DNA of 64,000 nucleotides, from NCBI GenBank assembly GCA_963970005.1, contig CAXAMN010028917.1, positions 473,015-537,014 of the forward strand, given 5' to 3'. Made by a program: the position numbers and the translations under genes. Below the pieces are notes generated by a model, which was not told the origin of the DNA, did no database searches, and was given only the letters and a program-made list of their open reading frames with translations. Shown here in pieces: positions 1 to 8,866 of the stretch. Every line of letters begins with the position of its first letter. Position 1 is the first letter of the stretch. The stretch comes from Durusdinium trenchii. Lineage: Eukaryota; Sar; Dinophyceae; Suessiales; Symbiodiniaceae.

Positions 1-239
1 CTCAACCCCAAAAAAACATACCGATGCTTTCCAGCGCTTTCGAAAACGGCAATGAAAAATGGCGGCTGAGGGCCGTTGCTGGATTTCAAACACATGTACT
101 TCTTCTCAACTGTCAGGATATCAGGGTCAACTTAGCCGTCTTGATGTTTTTAAATGAGGTGTGGGTCCCAACGAGGCGTCGTGTGAGGGGTGCTATTTTT
201 GGGTCTTGCTGCGTGAAAACAAAGGGTGCATGGGGGTGT
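1..239. other. left-edge stretch, no gene seen
   Basis: No supported coding region or RNA gene is visible. The short open frames here have no recognisable domain. The stretch ends in G-rich sequence leading into an 18-base G tract. Confidence 0.5.
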
Positions 240-257
240 GGGGGGGGGGGGGGGGGG
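240..257. repeat. poly-G tract abutting an LTR end
   Basis: An uninterrupted run of 18 G lies directly against the TGACAC terminus of the element 2 LTR fragment. A G run also follows the other end of that element (33430-33437), so this may be the target site, with a duplication hidden inside the homopolymer. Confidence 0.8.
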
Positions 258-340
258 TGACACGAAGTGCAAAGCAGTGGATTTCCCTTGGAAGGTCCAA
301 TCGGACGATGCTCGGACACGAGTCGAATGCAGCCGCGCTA
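258..340 (-). repeat. element 2 3' LTR, outer half
   Basis: It starts TGACACGAAGTGCAA and follows 33224-33325 closely, apart from a short internal deletion after ATTTCCCTTGG. It stops at GCGCTA, exactly where the intact LTR continues with TGAAAGCAAGCGG; that continuation is found 16.5 kb away at 16850. Confidence 0.8.
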
Positions 341-554
341 CTTGAGGCCAGGGGGAGGAGGCCGAAAGCTAGCCGAATCGCACCGGATGTACTAGTTACA
401 TAGTCGGCAATTCATGTAGTGAGTACATGCTTTGGGAGAAAGGTTGCTACGTACATACTTTGCGCTAAAGAATGTAAATGTGACATCGCCGACTGGGAAG
501 GGTACATTGGAACAACACGGGTGCACTCGTTGGCAGGCACGAAGATGCGTGATC

Positions 555-592
555 GGCAAATCTGGGGGGTAAATTTACCCCCCGCTTTTGTA
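555..592. repeat. repeat with 20-bp perfect palindrome, copy 1
   Basis: Contains GGGGGGTAAATTTACCCCCC at 564-583, a perfect inverted repeat, preceded by GGCAAATCT and followed by CGCTTTTG. The whole block of about 38 bases recurs at 734-771. Confidence 0.85.
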
Positions 593-733
593 TGCCTTGA
601 GTCGGAAAGAGGGGTAAGCATTTCTGACATCACACGGACTGTACATACACTAGGGCGTCCGTAGTGTAGGAGAAGCACGGGTAAAAGGTATATGGAGTAG
701 AGTGTCTTGAGGAAATAGCTGGCTTATGGTTGT

Positions 734-771
734 GGCAAATCTGGGGGGTAAATTTACCCCCCGCTTATGCA
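734..771. repeat. repeat with 20-bp perfect palindrome, copy 2
   Basis: The same palindrome lies at 743-762 with the same GGCAAATCT lead and CGCTTATG tail, 179 bases after copy 1. Conservation extends beyond the palindrome, so this is a duplicated block. Confidence 0.85.
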
Positions 772-814
772 TGCATTAGGGGTAAAGAATTTGTAACAGT
801 GAAGTACAAGTCCT

Positions 815-1195
815 ATGCAGCAAGCAGCAGCCAGCAGCAGCAGCAGCAGCCGCAGCTGCAGCAGCAGCCAGCAGCCGCCAGCGGCCAGCAGCCAGCAGCC
901 AGCAGCAACCACAAACCAGCAGCCAGCCAGCAGCACCACGCAGCAGCAGCGCAGCACCAAGCCGCAGCAGCAGCAGCAGCAGCAGCACCACCACCACCAG
1001 CAGCAAGCAGCAAGCAGCAAGGAGCAGCAGCAGGAAGCAGCAAGCAGCAGCAGCAGCAGCAGCGGCGTCGTCAGCAACAGCAGCAGCAGCACCAAGCCGC
1101 AACAAGTAGCAAAGCAGCAGCTACAAAAGCGCCAACCAGCGGCAGCAGCAAACAGCAGCAGCAAGCAGCAGAGCGGCAGCAGCAGCAGCACCGTT
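815..1195. repeat. cryptic AGC/CAG-rich simple repeat
   Basis: About 380 bases made almost wholly of CAG, AGC and GCC triplets with ACC and AAG interruptions. It is open in several frames on both strands (poly-Gln, poly-Ala, poly-Ser, poly-Leu), which follows from composition and not from coding. Confidence 0.9.
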
Positions 1196-1292
1196 TACAC
1201 CAAGCCACCGTTTACACCCAACCAACCACGTTCACACGTTCAACCAACCCCCGCTACACGGCGCAGCTGGGAGTCGAACCGTGGGGGGGGGG

Positions 1293-1446
1293 TGAAAGAG
1301 TGACTAGGGCGTACACGGTTGAGGTGCAGACCGCTAGTGCTTTTTTTTCGCAGAGTCTTATCCTCTTGAGCCTTATGGCAGTCAAGCATGGACACACTAG
1401 ATAGGCCACTGGAGTGGAACCTATACAAGTAGGCCTCTACTTTTCA
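1293..1446 (-). repeat. element 1 3' LTR
   Basis: 154 bp with TGAAAG...TTTTCA ends, a direct repeat of 16533-16687. Differences are single substitutions plus one diverged T-rich segment near 1340-1350. No clear polypurine tract sits on its inner side (1447 onward), which is unusual. Confidence 0.9.
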
Positions 1447-2385
1447 GCAGGCACAAAATTCATGTCCACTCCAGCCTATTGCGTATGTCGCACACTATTT
1501 TTCCACCGCAAGGCTAAAACAGTCCAGCAAGCTCTAGTAAGTTTAAAAAGGAAACTACGGTGCCTTGTACTTACCAATTCCAGTGTGTGACCACTCTAGA
1601 AAAGGTAATCTCAAGGTATACTAGATACAGTGAGGGAGCGATAGCTTACTCACCTCAAATACAAAGTCAAAGACAATGTATCTCGGCTGGAGACTGTACC
1701 GTTCACCGGCGAAGATACCATGTACCGGCGCTCACTAGCCCTTAAATAGCCAGAGCTGTCAATCTTTCAGAAAGTTCTAAATTCAAAAGGAAAGCGGCTT
1801 CCTTTGCACAGAGACCTATAAAAGCAGTAAACGACACTCGCGTAACGAAAGAACTAAAATTCCAAGACCGCACAAATGCAATGAATTAAGATGCCTTGCA
1901 AAATGCAAGGAGCGCAAATAATTCGGTCCGAGGAATGGTCTTCTCGAAAAGTGGTCTCGGCCGCTTCCATACACAGGACTTATAACAAAAATTTGAACTG
2001 CATCAAAAGGACTCTCTCACATTGACACCAAAAAAATCAGCCAAAAACAAAAGGAAGGAGATACCGGCAAATGTATGTACAAACATCTTGCACTACAAAT
2101 GCAAATTTATAAAATGACTTAATCATCAACCATGAATGGTTGTCCATTAGAGGTCACTTCACAAGCGCGGCTGTGGTAGATATCATCAGTTCTGAAAAAC
2201 TGTCCATACCTACCTGCAGATAATATCCGTTTAGTAAAACTATATTTATCTGCATGCTAAAGCTTATAAACTTGGAATGCATGAGTATCTTCTTTGATAA
2301 AAAGTTTCTCCTTATGCAAACCAGAGTTCATTAAAACTTCAGCCTGGCAACTTAAAGTCAGACCTCAACTGTAATCAGTAGTAGG
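1447..2385 (-). other. element 1 3' untranslated region
   Basis: AT-richer sequence between the last accessory reading frame and the 3' LTR. I see no credible frame in it. By position it is the 3' untranslated part of the element. Confidence 0.6.
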
Positions 2386-2691
2386 TTAAGAAGTTGGCGG
2401 CCTTCCTTTCCTTTTATTCTCTTTCTGTCTCTCCTTCCTCCGCAAGTTAGCCTCTCGAAGAGTCTCGCCCAAGCGATAAAGTTTCCTGTCTCCAGATGAA
2501 AAGGAAGCTGGTCTGAGTGAAATAAACATTGGACCATGACTGTCATCGTCAGAGGGTCTTGAGCACATAACCTCCGTGTCAATTATAGCAAAGTTCTCTG
2601 AAAAATTACAGACGAACTCCTTCGTGCTCACTGTGGAATTTGTATATTCCTCATCACTCATTGAATGACCCCATTCAACAATGGTAGACAA
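2386..2691 (-). CDS. C-terminal EEP segment in a shifted frame
   Basis: An open frame continuing the 1315-aa accessory protein after a +1 shift near 2690. About 100 codons end in a basic tail (RRKERQKENKRKGR). It contains DDDSHGPMFISL at about 2490-2525, which fits the Asp-His-x-Pro motif that closes the catalytic site of EEP nucleases (SDHxP). The upstream frame stops at 2675 without this motif, so either a one-base indel has broken the gene or the ribosome shifts here. The junction lies by an A-rich run (GAAGAAAAAGAAG). The coordinates cover the part likely to be read; the frame itself opens at 2775. Confidence 0.55.
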   Translation of the reverse strand: MSTIVEWGHSMSDEEYTNSTVSTKEFVCNFSENFAIIDTEVMCSRPSDDDSHGPMFISLRPASFSSGDRKLYRLGETLREANLRRKERQKENKRKGRPPTS

Positions 2692-5600
2692 ACAAGTATC
2701 GCCAAGCTTCTTTTTCTTCTGTAGAATATTCTTCCCAGAGTTTCTCAAAGTAAACTTCACACTGCTTGAGTACATGTGAAGATGAACTGTAAAATGTTCT
2801 GGGAATAGGTGCTTTGATACCAGGATCTGCTTTTACACGGGCTTCTGAAAACCTGCGGATCCAATGCTGCATGGTGCTGTAATAATAGTTAGCCATTGGT
2901 TGTCTTTTGTACCCAGACATTCTGTAGGCCAAACTGTTTGCATCACCAGAAATGATGTCCACCTCATATACAAAACATTCATAAAGCATCAACGCTGTCT
3001 GTTCTCCTGTCAATAGGTGGGCATCCACAGCACGGTGTGTGTCAACATGATAATTACAGACTCTGATGGTATGCATGTTCGCTCGAGTAAGTGGAACACG
3101 CTTGTCCTCAGGACCATAGTCCTCAAATTCAAAGTCTGCATCCTTGAAATCTTGACGAGGCCTTGTTTCTCCAAAACAAATCTCATAGATAGCCCAAGTT
3201 ACATCACGCTGTTGACAGTGACCAAGTTCTTGGTCATGTCCAGCAATGATCTTGACATATCCACCTGGCGCCAATCTAGCCATCACTGCAAGATTCTCCC
3301 AATCATTGAAACAAACTGTCCAATTCTTTTGCTCAATAAAGTCCTTGGCAGGAACAAGAAGATGAGCTTCCTGGAGAATCACGACATGTGCACGTAAAAA
3401 GAAGAGCATGTTGAAGAAAAGATTGTTTTCAAATTGCTCATATTGAAGTGACATGGCACTCTGTTTGCGTGGCTTCATTGCACCATCAAGTCCTTGGAGA
3501 AACCTTGGTGTGGTGTATTTCTGACCACGAACCATGTTGCCATAGTTCCAGGATAAGAATGTCAAGGACTCTGAGCTGGCCAATAAATTAGTTCCATATT
3601 GTTCTTCTATTCTTCCTTTGAGGAACCTTCTGCACAGCTCTTCATAGAAGGTGACATAGTCCCAACTGGGTCCCTTGGGACCATATGATTCCAGTTCTTC
3701 TCTAAACTGTTTCTTTGTAACCTCCAAATCTGCTCGAGCTTGTTCTGCCCTTTCAAGGGCCTTGGGATCGACCTGATACTTGTCATCCAAATAACTGATG
3801 CGGTCATCATTGATGAAAAATGTCAAATCATGCTCTGAGCTGTCCTCATAACAATCAGGTGGAGGTACTGGACAGATCTTTCGATTGGATGGAACAAAGT
3901 CGTCCTCGTTGATCATTGACTGATAGTGAGGATGGGAAATCTCACCTTTTCTGAAACAAACATGGTTCAGCAAACTTGCGTGAGTTTCCCTGAAGCATCG
4001 TTGATAAAAGCCAATACCTGGATCTCCTGTAAGCTCTCCAAACAACCTCAAAGGTGAAGTATGCAACTCATAGGTATTGTCAGCATCCGCTGTATCTGTA
4101 TCAACAACTACTTCAGATGGAAAAGATTCTTGGATTTCAGCCTCCAATTTCTTCTCTCCATCATCCTCTCTGACCTCTCTTATCTTCTCCACCGCCTTTT
4201 TCTTCTCCTCAAAGGTTGCATCATCCTGAACTTCTTCATGAAAATGAGGATCAGGAATTTTATTCAGGCGGCTTCTCTTAGATTTCCGCGGACTTGAAGT
4301 ATCATCAAGGCTCGCATCCTTCTCACCTGATGGTAAGTGCGATGCGGCTGAGTCCTCACCTATCTCTCTTGACAGAAAGTGTGACGCTGACTCGTCCTTG
4401 GCTTCCTCCTGGTCCACTTCCATCTTTGTGTCATCTGAAGGAAAGATACCTGCACTCTCATCGAAAACTTCTTCATCTTTTACGAGTTCAACTGCAGGAT
4501 CTTCTTCACGGACTTCCTCTTCCATATCTTCACCTTCCATAATCTTCATACTACCAGTATAGATCTCACCAGTGATAGTGGAGACTCTTGTGTAAGGAGG
4601 AACTTCTTCACCTGCCTCAAAAGCTTGTTCTGCGACATCCTTGGTGAGCAAGTCCTCTACAAGATTTTCTCCCATGGTTCTTGGAAGAGATTCTGAGGTC
4701 TCAAAATAATCTGTCCTCTCTGAACTGAAAAACTCCGTTGCCTTCTCATTGTCCTTTTTGTCCTTAAAGGGATGAGTAATCTTCACTGCTTCTCCTTGTA
4801 ACACCTGATCACCTTCTCTATACTTGCTGACAATGGAGCTCCATACTGGCACATTGTCATCATCAAAATCCAGCTCCATATCATCTGCCATCAAGTTTGA
4901 GATGTTTTGAGCTGCCTGTTCTTCTTCTTCCTCACGTTCTCTGGCAAGCTTCTCATTCTTCTGGATCTTGAAGATACCCTTCAGGATGTTTTGTAGTACC
5001 TTTAAGTTCAGCTTCGATGATGGCTCAAACGTCCCTGAACTTGCAGGCTCAACTACAACACGAGAGCACGAAATCCGCTCCAAAAACTTGGAATTGTATT
5101 GGCGTTCAAACTCTTCCTTCTTGATCATCTCATACAAGGGATCAGAAACTGCAACACGCGCCTGAACATATTCACGAAGTTGATAGCATGCATGTTGCAC
5201 AAATCTGCTGTTGGAGTTGTGAAGAAAACTCTCTAAATGGTTCCTGTCACGGTCAATTAAATACCACACAACTCTTGCAGAAAAACGGAATTTCTTGAAG
5301 TTCATAGCAAAATGTGTATGATACTTCCCTGGATCCTCTTCTGCCTGTAAGGCGGCCTCTGAAGTCTTGTAAACAGGGAGTTTTGTGATTGGATCCAAGA
5401 TCATAAACTCTTCCCACAAGATCGAATGCTGAAGAACCCACCTGGGAAGCACCTTGATGAAAAAGTCACAAACAAGTTCAGACAAAAGGTGCATGACACG
5501 GCCAATCTCTTCCTCCTGCTTGAAACGATAGTGCAATTTGGCAAATAAAGGACTATTGAATGCTTCCTCCACTGAGTTGCCAAAATTATCCCACTGAGGT

Positions 5601-6622
5601 TCTGGAATACCAAAGTTCCAACCCAGCAATTTGGGATCTCTGCGCATATCCAAGAAACTTGCAAGTTCTGCAGAATAAAGGCCATTGTCTGTCAGAATTT
5701 CAGCCCAGCGGCGTCCATTCTCCCAAGCACGGATGAAGAAAAACTGTTGGTATCCAGTTTGTGCCAACTCCATCCACTGAAAAACTCCAGGTTCAAAACT
5801 GGGCGCATACGTCTTGGGGTCTTCCTCTGTTCCATAAATACTTGGACGTAGCATCTTGTACCTTCTACAAAAATATTCTCTCTGGTGTCTTGTCAACCTG
5901 TCCCAATCCCTCACCAGAATCACGTCTTCTCCAGTGCTCTGAAGTACACGTGTTCCTTGGCGATCATGGAGTGATACCATGCCAATGTCATATACCATCC
6001 ATGGGTTGAGAATCAGGTTGTTGACATTCTGAATGAACCATGTCATCTCACGCTCAGCAACATGAGCAGAGTCATCTTCTTCATCTTCTTGAGGTTCTCC
6101 AGAAGTCCTTGCTGTTGAGCCTTTTGAAGTGATGTCCTTCCAAATGTGGTCAAAGCGGATCACTTCCTCATCAGCCTTCACCAGATTCTGTTGATCCTTG
6201 CTCAAAACCAATGGGTGTACCATAAACAAAGACCTCGTGGTAGCACCATCTCCATTGACAATCAACATTGGAGCACTATAGCCTAAGATGCTCCAAGGAT
6301 CACGATCATCAATCTCTTTTGGTGGAATTAAAGACCATCCAGGTTGATAATGGCCTTCAAGAATCACCTGACGTGACCTCAATCGTGAACGATTGTACTC
6401 ACGTGTAGGGTGATTATCAGAGCTGAAAAATCTCGCAATGGCATCGAAGGTCAGCTCATCTAACCAAAGAGACATATGCCTTTTGGTTTGTTCCACCCCA
6501 GGCTCATTGGCATTAATCCTCCTGATAACTTCCAATGCAAATGCCGTGTCCTGGGAGAGTCTTGTGAACAAGGATCGCAAACTTTCTTGTTGCTTCTTCT
6601 CCCTGTTGACCTGCTCCTTCAT
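2675..6622 (-). CDS. accessory protein with C-terminal EEP nuclease-like domain
   Basis: 1315 aa. Residues 1 to about 560 show no family I recognise. About 560-860 is acidic and low in complexity, with a basic KRSRLNK patch near its end. About 1015-1300 looks like an endonuclease/exonuclease/phosphatase fold: LSWNYGNM (about 1023, first Asn motif), VVILQEAH (about 1080, metal-binding Gln-Glu), CNYHVDTH (about 1190) and ISGDANSLAY (about 1222, the GDxN motif). The expected final DHxP motif lies in the next frame (2386-2691). The family cleaves phosphodiester or phosphoester bonds in DNA, RNA or small molecules; the substrate here is unknown. It overlaps the Tpt1-like gene by 110 bp in a +1 frame. 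ATG 6622 is preceded by a stop 6 codons upstream and by an acceptor-like CCCTCTCCGCAG, which favours this start from a spliced mRNA. It is distinct from the APE-type nuclease of LINEs, which precedes RT. Confidence 0.72.
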   Translation of the reverse strand: MKEQVNREKKQQESLRSLFTRLSQDTAFALEVIRRINANEPGVEQTKRHMSLWLDELTFDAIARFFSSDNHPTREYNRSRLRSRQVILEGHYQPGWSLIPPKEIDDRDPWSILGYSAPMLIVNGDGATTRSLFMVHPLVLSKDQQNLVKADEEVIRFDHIWKDITSKGSTARTSGEPQEDEEDDSAHVAEREMTWFIQNVNNLILNPWMVYDIGMVSLHDRQGTRVLQSTGEDVILVRDWDRLTRHQREYFCRRYKMLRPSIYGTEEDPKTYAPSFEPGVFQWMELAQTGYQQFFFIRAWENGRRWAEILTDNGLYSAELASFLDMRRDPKLLGWNFGIPEPQWDNFGNSVEEAFNSPLFAKLHYRFKQEEEIGRVMHLLSELVCDFFIKVLPRWVLQHSILWEEFMILDPITKLPVYKTSEAALQAEEDPGKYHTHFAMNFKKFRFSARVVWYLIDRDRNHLESFLHNSNSRFVQHACYQLREYVQARVAVSDPLYEMIKKEEFERQYNSKFLERISCSRVVVEPASSGTFEPSSKLNLKVLQNILKGIFKIQKNEKLAREREEEEEQAAQNISNLMADDMELDFDDDNVPVWSSIVSKYREGDQVLQGEAVKITHPFKDKKDNEKATEFFSSERTDYFETSESLPRTMGENLVEDLLTKDVAEQAFEAGEEVPPYTRVSTITGEIYTGSMKIMEGEDMEEEVREEDPAVELVKDEEVFDESAGIFPSDDTKMEVDQEEAKDESASHFLSREIGEDSAASHLPSGEKDASLDDTSSPRKSKRSRLNKIPDPHFHEEVQDDATFEEKKKAVEKIREVREDDGEKKLEAEIQESFPSEVVVDTDTADADNTYELHTSPLRLFGELTGDPGIGFYQRCFRETHASLLNHVCFRKGEISHPHYQSMINEDDFVPSNRKICPVPPPDCYEDSSEHDLTFFINDDRISYLDDKYQVDPKALERAEQARADLEVTKKQFREELESYGPKGPSWDYVTFYEELCRRFLKGRIEEQYGTNLLASSESLTFLSWNYGNMVRGQKYTTPRFLQGLDGAMKPRKQSAMSLQYEQFENNLFFNMLFFLRAHVVILQEAHLLVPAKDFIEQKNWTVCFNDWENLAVMARLAPGGYVKIIAGHDQELGHCQQRDVTWAIYEICFGETRPRQDFKDADFEFEDYGPEDKRVPLTRANMHTIRVCNYHVDTHRAVDAHLLTGEQTALMLYECFVYEVDIISGDANSLAYRMSGYKRQPMANYYYSTMQHWIRRFSEARVKADPGIKAPIPRTFYSSSSHVLKQCEVYFEKLWEEYSTEEKEAWRYLFVYHC

Positions 6623-7712
6623 CTCCTCTGCGGAGAGGGATTCTCAACTCCTTAGCTGGCTCTGGAGCATCTTGTGGTCGTGGTTCATACACACTAATGT
6701 CCAAGTATGTGGGCTCTACATCACAATGTGCAAGCACCACTCCATTGTTGCTGAAATACAGAGGACGTCCTGCTTGGAGCCAACTAATCACGTCAAGCTT
6801 CACATACAAAGGCTGATCATAGTTCCTTGGAACCACTGTACCTGGACCTAAAGGAATGTAAGGCAAAGTTTGTGGATTGCTGTACATAAAATGCACATAA
6901 TCTCTTCCTTCACCTCTACTCCTTCTATTCCAACTTTGAGGATCTCTCATCAAACCATACCTTTCAATGCTGGCCCAGTTCTCCCTTCTGGTAACATGAA
7001 AAACATGTCCCAAACATCTTGCCTCAATAGAAGTCAATCTATGATTCAACTTCTCTGGACTGATGTTATATGAGAGTCCTGTATGCCCTTGGTTCACTCC
7101 CAAACGCATGGAGAAGGGCATATCGTATTGATTGCCTGTGTTGTGCCAAACATTCTTGTCCAAGCGAGCCACCACATGAAATCTTTGCTTCTCATCGCTA
7201 TGCAATATAGCAAAGAATGAAAAAGGATGAATAGTGAAGGGTTTTGGCATACGAGCAGTTCCCTCTGTAATCAGAGGCATAAGCTCGACCATTGCCCTAC
7301 TGTCCATTAATCTGTCGAGAGAACGATCATGTCGTAGCATATAGTTGAGCCCCGCGCTGATCCTTCCATATTCGTTGTTCCTCCACGCGACTCTTGTTGC
7401 CACGAACTGTCTTCTCTTCTCATATTCATCCTCTTCCTCTTGGGTGACATAGCCAAGAGCGCATCTGGCAATCTCTGAGAACCACCGTACTCGAAAATCG
7501 AACCTATCATTGTTCTCAGGTGCCAAACACATTGCTAGAATGTCAGCTAAGATCAAATCATCCTGCTCTGAGTTCTTTTGGAACTCAACCAGTGTACGTG
7601 GGCGTCTCAAACGATTTGCCCAGTTCTGAGATTCCCGCCAGGGAACCCCGTACTTCCAGTTTTGAGCATACTCAAGGATATTGACCGGATTTGACGCTCC
7701 CTGACCGGCCAT
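6513..7712 (-). CDS. Tpt1/KptA-like RNA 2'-phosphotransferase
   Basis: 399 aa from the ATG at 7712 (an in-frame ATG at 7733 would add seven residues). The Tpt1/KptA family uses NAD+ to remove an internal 2'-phosphate left by RNA ligation; some members also ADP-ribosylate RNA 5'-phosphates. Visible signatures in the family order: LNYMLRH (about 120-126; Arg-His of the N-terminal domain), DEKQRF then RLGVNQGHT (about 200-208; the RAxQGHS-type motif with its Arg), FHVTRRENWASIERYGL (about 235-251; the HGTxxxxxxSIxxxGL helix) and GRDYVHF (about 268-274; the RxHVH-type motif with its Arg). All four catalytic positions (Arg, His, Arg, Arg) are therefore present. The N-terminal 110 residues are unrecognised. 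It lies 203 bases after the RNase H frame and overlaps the EEP gene. I chose 7712 because CAACAG|AG lies directly before it. Confidence 0.8.
   Translation of the reverse strand: MAGQGASNPVNILEYAQNWKYGVPWRESQNWANRLRRPRTLVEFQKNSEQDDLILADILAMCLAPENNDRFDFRVRWFSEIARCALGYVTQEEEDEYEKRRQFVATRVAWRNNEYGRISAGLNYMLRHDRSLDRLMDSRAMVELMPLITEGTARMPKPFTIHPFSFFAILHSDEKQRFHVVARLDKNVWHNTGNQYDMPFSMRLGVNQGHTGLSYNISPEKLNHRLTSIEARCLGHVFHVTRRENWASIERYGLMRDPQSWNRRSRGEGRDYVHFMYSNPQTLPYIPLGPGTVVPRNYDQPLYVKLDVISWLQAGRPLYFSNNGVVLAHCDVEPTYLDISVYEPRPQDAPEPAKELRIPLRRGDEGAGQQGEEATRKFAILVHKTLPGHGICIGSYQED
6626..6641 (-). promoter_or_regulatory. candidate splice acceptor before the EEP gene
   Basis: On the minus strand TCCCTCTCCGCAG|AGGAGATG: a pyrimidine-rich run and CAG end five bases before the ATG at 6622. 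The match to a 3' splice site is good, but its use is inferred. Confidence 0.45.
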
Positions 7713-7728
7713 CTCTGTTGACACAAAG
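7713..7728 (-). promoter_or_regulatory. candidate splice acceptor before the Tpt1-like gene
   Basis: On the minus strand CTTTGTGTCAACAG|AGATGGCC: a T-rich lead and CAG end two bases before the ATG at 7712. Joined to the leader donor at 16500 it would place a short untranslated leader directly on this gene. Confidence 0.45.
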
Positions 7729-7915
7729 TCCACCGGTCAGTGTCCGGTGTCCTGAGTCTAAGAAATGACAGGTAGTCGATGATGCAAGGCAATAGTCTTC
7801 GAAAGAAAAGTGCCGATCTTGCCAAGCTAATTTGAGCCGCAGGCACAAATTCATGAAAGAAATTCAAATTTCTCATGAAACAAAACAGCATGCATTGAAT
7901 TCTCTCCTCTCACTC

Positions 7916-8866
7916 TCAGTGCAAGGAATCTCCAAGATAAAACACATCATGTGAAAAATCAACATGTGTGCATACGGTAGGAAGCCATCCACGCATATAT
8001 GCCTTGTGTTCAATAAGAGATCGAAAAGGTGGATGTGCATCAACTTCCTTCAAACAACCACTGCGTACTGCATCTATCAAAGCTTGAGGACTAGCAGACT
8101 TCTTAGTAAGACAGTCAGCAAGACACCACTGAGTGCGTATGTGTGACAAATCAGCAATTGCACCAGAGCATGCTTCTTTCCTAAGCATTTGAATCATATG
8201 AATAGTCTCCTGTTGCTCAGGAACATGAGTAGTACTAGCTGTAGTCACAAGATTGTTAGCATCAGTGCGCATGTGAATGTCAGTAGAGTCACCTGTAATG
8301 TCCTTGATCAAGCCTCTAAGCATTTGGCAAGCGCCATAACACTTCATAAATGCATACAACTCTGCAACAGTTGTGGACAGGGTTGTTCTCTTGATCTTAG
8401 AAGATTCAAAGAAAATAAGTGAGCCTCTAGTGTTCTTCTGTTTTGCCTTCCTTTGCTCACCCATAAAAATAACCATAGCACGTTGAGAGGATTTGTCACT
8501 GTTGTTCCTGAATGCGGCATCTGGCATAGCAATTAAACGTGGACTACCTTCAAGTGGCCAAAACCGTAACTCCATAGGGTCAGTCACGATTTGTTTGCAC
8601 AGCTTGTTCAGGGCCTTGCAGTCACCTATTGTAGGTCCTGCTGATGCTGACGCTGACCTCGAGAATTGGTAGCATGCTTGGAATTGTGTTCTGGATTGTA
8701 ACCAGTTTATGCTGCCAAGAAGAGATCTGAAGGCTGTGTGCATATCTTTGTCACACTTGTCCTCATCCTTCAAACCTTTTGGAATGATAATCTCAGTCAA
8801 TTCTTGAACACAAAGGGATTGCTCTACTGAGATATACTCCTTCTTTCTTGGTCTTCTCTTGCATCT
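7916..8866 (-). CDS. copia RNase H and C-terminal pol, +1 frame
   Basis: Continues the gag-pol frame after a +1 shift near 8860. The region starts at the RT/RNase H connection (QELTEI, LLGSINWLQSRTQF) and carries the RNase H acidic residues: PDAAFRNNSDKSSQ, STTVAEL, RTDANNLVTT and the C-terminal LADCLTK. The frame is otherwise intact for about 315 codons and ends in a unique tail. Element 2 has the same domain at 26951-27790. The shift could be a single-base insertion in the AAGAAAGAAGG tract or a programmed event. Confidence 0.85.
   Translation of the reverse strand, partial: RCKRRPRKKEYISVEQSLCVQELTEIIIPKGLKDEDKCDKDMHTAFRSLLGSINWLQSRTQFQACYQFSRSASASAGPTIGDCKALNKLCKQIVTDPMELRFWPLEGSPRLIAMPDAAFRNNSDKSSQRAMVIFMGEQRKAKQKNTRGSLIFFESSKIKRTTLSTTVAELYAFMKCYGACQMLRGLIKDITGDSTDIHMRTDANNLVTTASTTHVPEQQETIHMIQMLRKEACSGAIADLSHIRTQWCLADCLTKKSASPQALIDAVRSGCLKEVDAHPPFRSLIEHKAYMRGWLPTVCTHVDFSHDVFYLGDSLH

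Larger units (their letters stand above)
341..1292. other. left flank of element 1 inside the split LTR
   Basis: No gene is supported. The stretch holds CGAAAGCTAGC at 363-373, whose reverse complement GCTAGCTTTCG lies at 16836-16846 beside the other half of the split LTR. These could be short terminal inverted repeats of a host element into which element 1 later inserted. It also holds two copies of a G/C palindrome and a long AGC-rich repeat, and it ends in a G run before the element 1 LTR. Confidence 0.45.

Noticed and set aside
730-1404. Poly-Gln/poly-Ala frames in the AGC-rich repeat
   Set aside because: Open on both strands because of triplet composition; the right end runs into an LTR.
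1447-1480. Polypurine tract at the inner edge of the element 1 3' LTR
   Set aside because: The minus-strand sequence there (GAATTTTGTGCCTGC) is not purine-rich.
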